Assembly: GCA_963827605.1 (NCBI GenBank)
Contig: CAWHBK010000001.1
Coordinates: 1,798,001 to 1,862,000, forward strand
DNA length: 64,000 nt
Origin: DSYU01 sp963827605
Lineage (GTDB): Bacteria > Chloroflexota > Anaerolineae > Anaerolineales > Anaerolineaceae
Direction of reading: 5' to 3'
The notes beneath the pieces are model-generated. The model saw only the letters and a program-made list of their open reading frames with translations, had not been told where the DNA came from and searched no databases. Positions within the stretch are counted from its first letter, which is position 1. Each line of letters begins with the position of its first letter. The position numbers were made by a program, and so were the translations under genes. This document shows, piece after piece, positions 18,184-26,957 of the stretch.

Positions 18184-20787
18184 CTATGGTTGAACGATAA
18201 CCGCGTAGTCCAGGATGTAATCGCCAGCGGGGTAATCGGCTGTACCATCGTTTATGGCGGCAGTAAATTTGGCGGTGGTAGAGAGATGGTGCTCTCCAGC
18301 CGGCCAATCCTGCAATTCAGCATAAACCAGTCGGCACTGCTGGTTGTTCGCCGCCATTTCCGTGGTGTTCATCTGGCTGGAGACATCTTCATCATCCAGA
18401 TTGAAGGTGAGCTGGATATTGCTGAAATTTTGCTTGAGGGTTTCCGCATCTTTGGCACACCAGGCATACGCCCAGATCAGTGATTCAGACGCTGAAATGG
18501 GTACGGTATAAGAGGTGGTGCCAGGTTTCGCCATCGCAGCGGGGTCGGGCTTTTCGCGGGCTTTCGCTTCCAGGAAAGGCGTGCCCGATTTCAACGCCGC
18601 TTCAGCATCACCCTTCGCGGCCATTTTGGGCTTTCCGGTGGGGGTAACCCCGGCGCCCTGCGGAGCGCCGGTGCTAAGGGCATTTACGGCTGCATCGAGC
18701 ACCACATCGTCACCGTTGGCCTGTTTCTGAAGGGTCTCGGCCGTAACCGGGACGGTGACGGTGGGGGATACGCCCTTGCCTTCCAGGTGAACGTTGCCCT
18801 GCGCATCCACCGCGCGGCCGATGGTCATCTGGACATTGAGGCTTTCCGGCATGAGGAACTGCTCCACGCTGCCGCCCGCACCTTCAGATGAATACTGGCC
18901 GACAACAGTGGCCCGGTTATTGACCGTCATGGCATAGGAGAAGAACTCGCAGGCGCTGATACAGCCCGGACCGACCATAACGGCTACCGGCCCGCTGTAC
19001 TGCAGGTCAGCGGGCGGAGGAATCATGCGCGACTCATCCCCTGGGTCCATGTAGAACTTATCGGCTGCTTTGTTGTAGCGCGCCGTATTGCCAACAACAA
19101 TTTCTTTATCAAAGAAATATGCCGCCATCTGGTCGGCCAGCCAGCCGCTGCCGCCCGTGTTTGCGCGCATGTCGAGAATGATACCCGGGATCTGGTTTTC
19201 CTTAAAGAAGCGGATGGCGCGCTCCCAAATCTGGATCGAAAGGACATCGTTGTCTAAAAAGCTGGTGATCTTGATATATCCAAGTCCACTCGGGAGCAAT
19301 TTGTACTCGACCGGCAGCGCGGTGGGCGACTGGCCGGCCCGGAAAGAGGAAGCATTAAAGCTGTCGCGCTCTTCCACCACCTTGAGGGCAGCGGTTTGCT
19401 CACTGCCGCCGGTGTTCTTGAACCGGACTTCCACCTCTCCTTTATCCAGGGGGAAGCGCAGCGCATAGCGCATCTGCTGGAGCCGTTTTATGGTGGGGTT
19501 ACTAAAAGGCGATGACCAGGGGACGGTTGCCTCAACTACTTGAGCAGTGGGTTTGCCATCCAGGGATAAGATTTCCGCGCCCCATTTCATCCCGGCCTGT
19601 TCGGCGGGGCCGCCGGTGAGCACGTAGTTGGCAATGAACTTTCCATCGTCCGTTTCGCGCATCGCAAAGCCCACCCCACCGGATGTCTCTTGCACAAAAT
19701 CGTTATTGAGCAGCGATTGATCAAAGCCAACATGCGTGTCGGGGATCGACCAGAGGAAATCGCGCAGGGCCAGGGCATAGGCATGCTTGTCCTTGTCGGC
19801 CTCGGCCTTCTCAAAGCGCGGGCGGAACTCTTTCGCTTTGGCAGCCCAATCAATCTTCTTCAGGTCTGTCCAGGCATATTCTTTGGTGAACTTTTCCACC
19901 ATCTTGTCATATGCTTCGGTATAGGAAAGACTGGAAAAGTCATCCAGGGCGCTGCTTTCAGGTTCGAGGAGATCGATTACCGGCTCTTTCGAGCGGTCAA
20001 TCTTGAATGGCTCCTGGTCCAGGTCGACTACCGACCAGCCGGCGGGAAGGTCCAGGATGGGGTCATCGTTGGTGAACAGCTTTTTATCTGTCCCAAACCC
20101 GGATGGGAACTGTTCTTTGTCATCGGGAGCGTACACCAGGTACTTCCCGCCATACACTTCCAAATAGGAGTCCGGGTTGTCGCTGACGCGGGTGGAAGCA
20201 TACGCCGATGACCAACCGCCGCCGCCCTGGTCGCGCCGCTCCAGGTATGGGTCGCCCCAGGTGTTCGTCCAGTAAGCGACCGCGAAGACCATGACGCCGG
20301 TCTCTTTCTGGGCATCATGATCCACATCGTGGAGCGTGCCATTGGGTGCGGCAGGCAGGCTGAGACTGTAGGTGAATGGCGAAGTATAAAAGTCGGAGGT
20401 AATCTCACCAATGACTTGCGATTCTACCGGGATGACAAACTTGCGGTTGCGGGTGATAAAACCGCCCTGGTCTTCCAGGATGATCAATGGCTGGGCAACC
20501 CCGGAGGTAAAAAAGGTATTGGTGTAGGTTACTTTTCCGGTAACGGTTGTCGGACCGGTCGCCTGGGTTTGGGGGTTCTGACTCTCAGCGGTTGGGGCGG
20601 CGGTCTGCGTTGCGGCCTGCGCGGCGGTAGGTGACGCTGCCGGTGCGGCGGTTTGCTGCACCTGCGCAGTGGGCGGTAGTGTGGCTTCTGGCGCGGGTGT
20701 TTGTCTTCTGGCTGAGCAGGCGGTTGCCAGCATTCCAATGATCAAGATGAACGAAAACAATCGAAATGGCCTGGGGTTCATATTCAT
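18184..20787 (-). CDS. S41 family (C-terminal-processing-like) peptidase lipoprotein
   Basis: An 867-residue secreted lipoprotein with signal peptide ending in lipobox LATAC (Cys24), followed by a Pro/Ala/Thr-rich linker. A PDZ-like region (GGPAEQAGMKWGAEILSLDGKP) near residues 400-425 precedes the S41 core with GYIKITSFL, ILDMRANTGGSG and the probable nucleophile Ser611 in CISACEFF. A C-terminal domain of about 180 residues has no recognised family. Probably extracytoplasmic proteolysis; substrate unknown. No operon partner. Confidence 0.82.
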   Translation of the reverse strand: MNMNPRPFRLFSFILIIGMLATACSARRQTPAPEATLPPTAQVQQTAAPAASPTAAQAATQTAAPTAESQNPQTQATGPTTVTGKVTYTNTFFTSGVAQPLIILEDQGGFITRNRKFVIPVESQVIGEITSDFYTSPFTYSLSLPAAPNGTLHDVDHDAQKETGVMVFAVAYWTNTWGDPYLERRDQGGGGWSSAYASTRVSDNPDSYLEVYGGKYLVYAPDDKEQFPSGFGTDKKLFTNDDPILDLPAGWSVVDLDQEPFKIDRSKEPVIDLLEPESSALDDFSSLSYTEAYDKMVEKFTKEYAWTDLKKIDWAAKAKEFRPRFEKAEADKDKHAYALALRDFLWSIPDTHVGFDQSLLNNDFVQETSGGVGFAMRETDDGKFIANYVLTGGPAEQAGMKWGAEILSLDGKPTAQVVEATVPWSSPFSNPTIKRLQQMRYALRFPLDKGEVEVRFKNTGGSEQTAALKVVEERDSFNASSFRAGQSPTALPVEYKLLPSGLGYIKITSFLDNDVLSIQIWERAIRFFKENQIPGIILDMRANTGGSGWLADQMAAYFFDKEIVVGNTARYNKAADKFYMDPGDESRMIPPPADLQYSGPVAVMVGPGCISACEFFSYAMTVNNRATVVGQYSSEGAGGSVEQFLMPESLNVQMTIGRAVDAQGNVHLEGKGVSPTVTVPVTAETLQKQANGDDVVLDAAVNALSTGAPQGAGVTPTGKPKMAAKGDAEAALKSGTPFLEAKAREKPDPAAMAKPGTTSYTVPISASESLIWAYAWCAKDAETLKQNFSNIQLTFNLDDEDVSSQMNTTEMAANNQQCRLVYAELQDWPAGEHHLSTTAKFTAAINDGTADYPAGDYILDYAVIVQP

Positions 20788-21468
20788 CCTCGTTCTGGGT
20801 AAAACGTTTGTGTTTCCAGGAACTATTTGCCGCGGTGGGTAGGTTGAAAACGACCGTTACACGGGATGTACCTGGGTTAGCGCAGCGGTCGTTCTACCAG
20901 CAATCTTATACATTTTATGTCGTTATTATAATTCGGACAGCTTCCGGTGGCAATTTCTGGTAGAACCTTTCACAGGGCTTTTCGCAAAGGAAGCGAAAAG
21001 CCCTGGCGCAGGCTGGAAGAGCCCTCCCGGCCCCTTCCGGCGGCTGCGCCAACCGGGTTGGCGCTCGCCAACCCGGTTGGCGAAAGCACCATCGAGAGGG
21101 GAGAAAAATATTTCTTCGGGGGCTGCGGGGTTGCCCTGTAACCCCGCAGCCCCCGAACCCCGAAAAGAGCAAGGTGCCTGGCGAATTGCCGTGGAACCTT
21201 TCATCCCAGTCAGGTAAAAAACGAGAGAAAGCAGGGGAAAGCCTTTTTGCGATACCTGCACCAGGGTGGGGATCCGGAAAAGCGGTCAGTACCCAAAGCC
21301 AACCCCATGGACAAAAGGGGCATGCTTTTCCTTTATTCAGTTCCGACCGGGGCTTAAAATTGTTTTGGGATTTTACCGGATTTTGGGTTTCCATACCGGT
21401 ACCAGAAGAAGGTACAGACCAGTTCGTTAGCGGAGCCAACCAGCGGCTGGCCTGTACCCTGCCAAATC
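20788..21468. other. 681-base gap without a convincing gene
   Basis: Between the S41 gene and the small membrane protein gene no ORF looks coding. Open frames such as 20915-21529 (minus) are rich in Arg, Pro, Trp and Cys and have no ribosome-binding site. The region holds three strong stem-loops (see 20974-21157). It also serves as the upstream region of the S41 gene. Confidence 0.6.
20974..21157. repeat. Three successive perfect hairpins
   Basis: Three perfect inverted repeats follow one another: 20974-20985/20993-21004 (12-bp stem, 7-base loop), 21047-21063/21066-21082 (17-bp stem, 2-base centre) and 21115-21132/21140-21157 (18-bp stem, 7-base loop). None is followed by a T-run on either strand, so simple terminators are unlikely. 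They may be a composite palindromic repeat or a structured RNA. Confidence 0.85.
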
Positions 21469-21639
21469 TTAGAATCCTTCGATCATGTTCCCTACTGCCA
21501 AAATAATGAAGCCAATTACCACCAGCCAAAAGGCAAGTCCAGAAAGCACTGGAATTGTCACAAGGGTGGCGAGGACGCCGAGGACCGCTAATATTACAGC
21601 AATCCAGAATGTGATCTGCTTGGGTGCGCTTAGTTTCAT
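21469..21639 (-). CDS. Small two-helix membrane protein (56 residues)
   Basis: ATG 21639 is preceded by GGAGG at good spacing, so the upstream in-frame ATG at 21687 is rejected. After MKLSAPKQ the sequence is almost entirely two hydrophobic helices (ITFWIAVILAVLGVLATLV and LAFWLVVIGFIILAVG). Function unknown; similar tiny proteins are often stress-related membrane peptides. Confidence 0.7.
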   Translation of the reverse strand: MKLSAPKQITFWIAVILAVLGVLATLVTIPVLSGLAFWLVVIGFIILAVGNMIEGF

Positions 21640-22123
21640 TTTCTGCCTCCGGGAAGAATAATGCTGACCGCCCAGGCTCCGTGGCAACGATGCTGACTGT
21701 AGATGGTCAACTTACAATAAGTATAGGCAATCTCATAATATAAGCAACTTAAAAGCGCCTATCGATTTCGAGGCGCATTTCCAAACCGGATAACGTAGCT
21801 GCCCTATTTCAGCTTCACAGTCCGAGTTCGAAAAGCGCAAGGTTTTATGCAGCGGAATGTCCTGTTCCTCTATGGTGAAGGGCCTGGTCCAGACAAAGCG
21901 CACCTGGCCCAAGAAGCCGCTCAGCCGCTCGCACTTCATGATCGGGATGGTTTTATAGAGCCTACCCTTATACATTATACAAACAGAAAAGGGCAGGAGA
22001 TGTTTATCGTATATTGAAAGAAACGGGAACCAGCATTTCAAAAACGTCACCTTGTATCAGAAAAGCATGTTTTCCCTAACATGATCATTGCGTCATTAAA
22101 AAACTCCGGAGATAAACCGATTA
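21640..22123. other. 484-base gap with one doubtful ORF
   Basis: A minus-strand ORF at 21733-22050 (105 codons) is Cys- and aromatic-rich, has no ribosome-binding site and matches no family I know, so it is not called a gene. The right end carries the P450 ribosome-binding site (CCGGAGA before ATG 22124). Nothing else is seen. Confidence 0.45.
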
Positions 22124-23515
22124 ATGAAAACGAATACCAGAACCAGCCTCATTCCATCCACAGGCAGAACCCCAGGGCCAGGGTTGCTCGATCTGCTGCG
22201 TTCGCTAACCGGCCTGCGCGACAATCCGTTGAAGTTCCTTCATGAAGTCACGGAGCGGTATGGGGAACTGGTTCAACTGAAGATTGGGCCGTGGAACGCA
22301 TTCGTGCTCAGCCGGCCCGCCGATATTCAACATGTGCTGCAAGACAATCACCGCAACTACACCAAAGACACGGTCCAATATAAAGCCCTGGAAAACGTCA
22401 CCGGGCGCGGTTTGTTGACCAATGATGGCAAATCCTGGCTGCTCCAGCGCCGGCGCATACAGCCGGCCTTCCACCGCCAGAAGATCCAGATGTTCGGCCC
22501 GTTGATGGCGGAGGCGGCTGTGCGGGCAGTCACCGGCTGGCAGGATGCGTGCGAGAACGGCGCGCGGATCGACCTGGACCGGGAAATGATGAATTTGACC
22601 CTGGAAATCCTGGGCAAGGCTTTGTTAGGGGTTGACTTGCGCATTGAGGCTCCCGATCTAACGGCGGCGGTGCTGGCGGCGCTCGATCACATTGTGTCTC
22701 AAGTAAAAAAGCCCTCCCTCTTGCCCGGCTTTGTTCCCACAGCGGAACGCTCTCGTTTTCAACAGTCTATGATACGCCTGGACCGGGCCGTGGATGAGAT
22801 TATCATGGCGCACCGGAATGCTTCGAACCAACCGGGCGGCGCGCGCAACGACTTGCTGACTGCGCTCCTGTCAGCGGCGGAGGGTGAGGCGCCGATGAGC
22901 AACGGGCAGGCGCGCGATGAGATCATTACCATCTTGATTGCCGGGCATGAGACAGTCGCCAGCGCCCTGACGTGGTGCTGCTACCTGCTGGCGCAAAACC
23001 CAGCCGTCGAGGGGAAACTGCGCCAGGAGTTGAAGCATGTTTTAAATGGGCGGGCCCCCCGTATTGAAGACCTGCCGGCCCTGGAAATTACACGCAGGGT
23101 ATTCGATGAGGCGCTGCGCCTTTACCCGCCCGCCTGGCTGGTTACCCGCAAGAATATCCAGGAGGATTTTCTCAGTGGAGTGCGCATCCCACCCGGCTCT
23201 CTGGTGGTGATCAGCATCGCGGACACCCACCAAAACCCCGCCTACTGGCCCAACCCGCAGGAATTTGATCCGGATCGCTTCCTGACCGAACAATCGACTG
23301 CCCGACCGCGCTTCGCATACCTGCCGTTTGGGGGTGGGCCGCGCCTGTGTATCGGCAACCACTTTGCACTGGCCGAGGCTGGACTGGTATTGGCGGCCAT
23401 TTACCAGGGCTGTCATTTGGAAATGGAAGCCGGCCAGGAGGTGATTGTGGACCCACTCGTCACCCTGCGCCCACGCGGCGGCCTGCCGATGCGCATTGTA
23501 AAGATGCCGGCATAA
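22124..23515 (+). CDS. Cytochrome P450, probably carotenoid-modifying
   Basis: A 463-residue soluble P450. The I-helix has AGHETVASAL, the K-helix EALRLYPP, and the heme-binding loop FGGGPRLCIG carries the thiolate ligand Cys409. Its position directly ahead of crtI and crtB, on the same strand with a 137-base gap, suggests hydroxylation of a carotenoid, as in CYP175-type beta-carotene hydroxylases. That substrate is an inference. Redox partners are not visible in the window. Confidence 0.88.
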   Translation: MKTNTRTSLIPSTGRTPGPGLLDLLRSLTGLRDNPLKFLHEVTERYGELVQLKIGPWNAFVLSRPADIQHVLQDNHRNYTKDTVQYKALENVTGRGLLTNDGKSWLLQRRRIQPAFHRQKIQMFGPLMAEAAVRAVTGWQDACENGARIDLDREMMNLTLEILGKALLGVDLRIEAPDLTAAVLAALDHIVSQVKKPSLLPGFVPTAERSRFQQSMIRLDRAVDEIIMAHRNASNQPGGARNDLLTALLSAAEGEAPMSNGQARDEIITILIAGHETVASALTWCCYLLAQNPAVEGKLRQELKHVLNGRAPRIEDLPALEITRRVFDEALRLYPPAWLVTRKNIQEDFLSGVRIPPGSLVVISIADTHQNPAYWPNPQEFDPDRFLTEQSTARPRFAYLPFGGGPRLCIGNHFALAEAGLVLAAIYQGCHLEMEAGQEVIVDPLVTLRPRGGLPMRIVKMPA

Positions 23516-23652
23516 ACTTTTCGCAGCGAAACTGCGGGAAGCGCGGATCAACTCCCGCCCAACATGATACAAAATTCCTTTTTCTGCCAAAAACATTGTA
23601 CAAAATAATCGGGCTTATTCCGTTTGGGGCCCGAAAACCGTACAGTATAGGC

Positions 23653-25137
23653 ATGAACGAAAAACGAATCGCAATTATCGGGAGCGGCTTTGGCGGGCTC
23701 GGGGCCGCTATTCGCCTGGCAGCCAGGGGGCACGAGGTCGAAATATTCGAACGGCGCGATAAGCCGGGCGGACGGGCCTACGTGTATGAGGTCAACGGGT
23801 TCAAATTCGACGGTGGGCCGACGGTTATCACCGCCCCATTTATGTTTGACGATATTTTCGCCGCGGCAGGGCGCAAGCGTGAAGATTATTTCAAATTTGT
23901 GCCGGTATCTCCCTTTTACCGGATCTTTGATGCGCAGGGGCGCTGCTTTGACTATAACGATGATCTCGAATTCACCCTGGGACAGATCGAGCGGATCAAC
24001 CCGGCCGACCGGGAAGGCTATCTGCGCTTCCTCCAAACCACCAAGCCAATCTTCGAGAAAGGTTTTGTAGAGCTGGCGGATAAACCTTTCTTAAACGTCA
24101 GCGATATGCTCAAAGTAGCGCCAGACCTGGTCAGGCTGCAATCGTATAAAAGCGTGTACGCGTATATCTCGCAGTTTATCCAGGACGATTTCCTGCGCCA
24201 GATTTTTTCTTTCCATCCCCTGCTGGTCGGCGGAAATCCCTATGATACCGCCAGTATTTACGCCATGATCCATTACCTGGAGCGCGAGTGGGGCGTGCAT
24301 TACGCAATTGGGGGTACGGGCGCGATCGTGGACGGCATGGTGAAATTGTTCCAAGAGCTGGGCGGCAAGCTGTATCTCAATCAAGATGTAGCCTCTCTTG
24401 ATATCGCGGGGCGCAAGGTGACCGGTCTGTACACCCGCGACGGCCTTTTCCACCCGGCCGACATTGTCATTTCGAACGCAGATGTGGCAAATACCTATAT
24501 GAAGATGATCCCGGCGCAATCGCGGAAGAAGAACAGTGATTGGCGCTTGAAAAGCATGAAATACAGCATGTCGCTGTTTGTCTATTATTTCGGGACGAAG
24601 AAACGCTATAACCAAAGCAACCTGGCCCACCACAACATTCTGCTGGGCCCGCGTTATAAAGGGCTGCTGGACGACATCTTCAACAAGAACATCCTGGCGG
24701 ATGATTTTTCTCTCTACTTGCATATGCCCACGCTGACCGATCCCTCCACTGCGCCGGAGGGCTGCGAAGGTTTTTATGTGCTGGCTCCCGCGCCAAACCA
24801 GAAATCGGGCATCGACTGGAATGTGATGGCCCGCCCCTTCCGCGACCGGATTGTTCATTTCCTGCAGGAGAATTATCTGCCCGACCTGGAGGAGAATATC
24901 ATCGCCGAGCATTGGATCGACCCGCTGCACTTTGAAGGCGAGCTAAACAGCTACCTGGGTTCGGCCTTTTCCTTCCAACCCGTGCTAACCCAGTCGGCCT
25001 GGTTCCGGCCGCACAACCGTTCCGAAGATTTCGATAATCTTTACTTTGTCGGCGCGGGTACGCATCCCGGAGCAGGCCTGCCAGGTGTGCTATCTTCTTC
25101 AATTATTGTTGAAAATCTTATCCAGGAAGCGAGTTGA
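23653..25137 (+). CDS. crtI: Phytoene desaturase / carotenoid oxidoreductase (CrtI family)
   Basis: FAD-dependent desaturase of 494 residues. The dinucleotide motif IAIIGSGFGGLGAAIRLAARG is followed by DKPGGRAYVYE, FDGGPTVIT and, at the C-terminus, YFVGAGTHPGAGLPGVLSSS, the CrtI signature. It introduces double bonds into phytoene (or a related C30/C40 precursor). The start is ATG 23653, since the open frame further upstream overlaps the P450. No ribosome-binding site is present; a TACAGT box six bases before the ATG suggests a leaderless message. Its stop overlaps crtB. Confidence 0.9.
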   Translation: MNEKRIAIIGSGFGGLGAAIRLAARGHEVEIFERRDKPGGRAYVYEVNGFKFDGGPTVITAPFMFDDIFAAAGRKREDYFKFVPVSPFYRIFDAQGRCFDYNDDLEFTLGQIERINPADREGYLRFLQTTKPIFEKGFVELADKPFLNVSDMLKVAPDLVRLQSYKSVYAYISQFIQDDFLRQIFSFHPLLVGGNPYDTASIYAMIHYLEREWGVHYAIGGTGAIVDGMVKLFQELGGKLYLNQDVASLDIAGRKVTGLYTRDGLFHPADIVISNADVANTYMKMIPAQSRKKNSDWRLKSMKYSMSLFVYYFGTKKRYNQSNLAHHNILLGPRYKGLLDDIFNKNILADDFSLYLHMPTLTDPSTAPEGCEGFYVLAPAPNQKSGIDWNVMARPFRDRIVHFLQENYLPDLEENIIAEHWIDPLHFEGELNSYLGSAFSFQPVLTQSAWFRPHNRSEDFDNLYFVGAGTHPGAGLPGVLSSSIIVENLIQEAS

Positions 25138-26090
25138 ACGCAGCCATGAAAAAAGGGATTTTCCAGCAAGGGATTTTTTCACCAGGCGCTCAGCCGTTCG
25201 CTCTTCAAGGGCCGGATCCCAGGTCTATCCATACCGTCAACGAGTCGATCCGCAAGAATTCCAAAACATTCCTGTTTGCCACCGCGCTGCTGCCCAGACA
25301 AAAGCGGGACGCCATCCGGGCTTTATATGCCTTTTGCCGGGCAACGGACGATCTGGTGGATGTGGGCATGGCCACCCAGGAGCAGATGGAAGAATGGAGG
25401 GGAAAGGTCAAACTGCCGCCTCAGAGACAGCCCGACCCGACCCTAACCCTGTGGGCGGTCACACGGGAAAAATATCCAATCGACACCCGCTATGAAGATG
25501 AGCTTATCAGCGGGGTAACGCGCGACATTTCCCCCCAGCACTACCGGACCTGGGAAGACCTTGAAAATTACTGCTACCAGGTAGCATCTACCGTTGGGCT
25601 GCTTTCCATACCCATTATTGGGCTGCGCAAGGGAATTCGGTTCGAACAGGCTGCGCCATATGCCATTAAATTAGGCGTTGCCCTGCAGCTGACCAACATC
25701 TTGCGGGACGTCGGTGAAGATGCCCGGCGGGGGCGAGTCTATTTGCCTGAAACCGACCTGGAACAGTTTGGCCTGGAGCCTGCCGATATCCTGGAGGGCG
25801 TGCAGGACGAGCGTTTCAACGCGCTGATGAAATTCGAGATTGACCGCGCTCGCAAGCTTTATCAACTGGCGCTGCCCGGGATTGCCATGTTAAGCCCCTC
25901 TGGTCAGCTGGCCGTGGGCGCGGCTGCGTTATTTTACCGCTCCATTCTCGATGAAATCGAAGCCATCCGCTACTGCGTCCACCAGGTTCGCGCGCACACC
26001 ACCGAACGCAAAAAGCTGGCGATGCTGCCGGGCATCCTGTTCACGATCCTGAATATGCAAGCCTCGCAAAATGACGCGATGAACCTATAG
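25134..26090 (+). CDS. crtB: Phytoene/squalene synthase family protein
   Basis: Trans-isoprenyl diphosphate synthase of about 318 residues that joins two prenyl diphosphates head to head. The two Asp-rich Mg sites are RATDDLVD and NILRDVGEDARRGR. TTG 25134 overlaps the crtI stop and has AGGAAG upstream; ATG 25146 is the alternative. The pairing with crtI makes phytoene the most likely product. The 3' end overlaps the convergent FAH gene by 6 bases. Confidence 0.92.
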   Translation: MNAAMKKGIFQQGIFSPGAQPFALQGPDPRSIHTVNESIRKNSKTFLFATALLPRQKRDAIRALYAFCRATDDLVDVGMATQEQMEEWRGKVKLPPQRQPDPTLTLWAVTREKYPIDTRYEDELISGVTRDISPQHYRTWEDLENYCYQVASTVGLLSIPIIGLRKGIRFEQAAPYAIKLGVALQLTNILRDVGEDARRGRVYLPETDLEQFGLEPADILEGVQDERFNALMKFEIDRARKLYQLALPGIAMLSPSGQLAVGAAALFYRSILDEIEAIRYCVHQVRAHTTERKKLAMLPGILFTILNMQASQNDAMNL

Positions 26091-26954
26091 AACCGGTTCC
26101 GCCATAAGCGGGTTGATTAATGCGCCTAAATCTTGCATGGTAATTTCGACAACATCCCCAGCCTTTAAGTACTCCTGCGGATTGGCGGCTTCGGGGAGTT
26201 TCGACGGGGTGCCGGTGGCAATTATGTCACCGGGTTCCAGGGACAGCACCTGGCTCAAATATGAAACAAGGAATGCGACGCTGAAAATCATATCGCGGGT
26301 ACTGGCGCGCTGCTTTGGCACTCCGTTGACGGTTAGCTCGAAGTCAAGCGCATGCGGATCGGGAACCTCATCCGTGGTTACCAGCGCAGGCCCCAGCGGG
26401 CCAAAGGTATCGAAGGATTTTCCCAACAACCACTGGCTGGTGCGCTTCTGGTAATCGCGCGCGCTGACGTCGTTGAAAATACTATACCCGGCAACATATG
26501 CCATGGCATCCGTTTCGGCAATATACCGGCCGCGCCGCCCGATGATGACCGCGAGCTCGGCTTCGTAATCCACCTGCTGGGTGACGCGCGGGATGAGGAT
26601 GGGATGATGCGGACCGGTGATGGTATTGGCCGTCTTGCAGAAAATATTGGGATAGTCGGGCAGTTCCGTACGGCCCATACCGAGGTGCCCGGCATAGTTG
26701 TATCCAACGCAGAGAATCTTGCCCGGGTCCGGAACCGGAGCAAGCAGCTTGATCGCGCTCTGCGGAAGAATGCAGTCCTCCTGAATTTTGGACAGACCTC
26801 CCCGGACCTGTTCCAGAGCGGGCTGACCAAGGGCAAGAAACGCGGTCATACTTGTGGGTAGATCCGGAAAGGCGCGGCTGAAATCCACAACCCGGGTATC
26901 GATTTGCGCGCCAATGTGCTGCTGTCCTTGAAAAACGAATGTGACAAATCGCAT
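26085..26954 (-). CDS. Fumarylacetoacetate hydrolase family protein
   Basis: A 289-residue FAH-fold protein. The metal-binding core includes ILCVGYNYAGH, DYEAELAVIIG and GYSIFNDVSARDYQ, and the C-terminal MIFSVAFLVSYLSQVLSLEPGD with IATGTP is typical. Family members hydrolyse or decarboxylate 2-oxo acids such as 2,4-diketo-3-deoxy sugar acids. It is three bases downstream of GH28 on the same strand, so a role in sugar-acid breakdown from pectin is a reasonable inference; the exact substrate is open. Confidence 0.87.
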   Translation of the reverse strand: MRFVTFVFQGQQHIGAQIDTRVVDFSRAFPDLPTSMTAFLALGQPALEQVRGGLSKIQEDCILPQSAIKLLAPVPDPGKILCVGYNYAGHLGMGRTELPDYPNIFCKTANTITGPHHPILIPRVTQQVDYEAELAVIIGRRGRYIAETDAMAYVAGYSIFNDVSARDYQKRTSQWLLGKSFDTFGPLGPALVTTDEVPDPHALDFELTVNGVPKQRASTRDMIFSVAFLVSYLSQVLSLEPGDIIATGTPSKLPEAANPQEYLKAGDVVEITMQDLGALINPLMAEPVL

Positions 26955-26957
26955 GGT

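Noticed and set aside
20915..21529. 204-codon minus-strand ORF across the hairpin region
   Set aside because: Composition rich in Arg, Pro, Trp and Cys, no ribosome-binding site, passes through three perfect inverted repeats.
21733..22050. 105-codon minus-strand ORF before the P450 gene
   Set aside because: No ribosome-binding site and no recognisable domain; possible remnant but not supportable.
24091..24930. 279-codon minus-strand ORF
   Set aside because: Antisense shadow of crtI.
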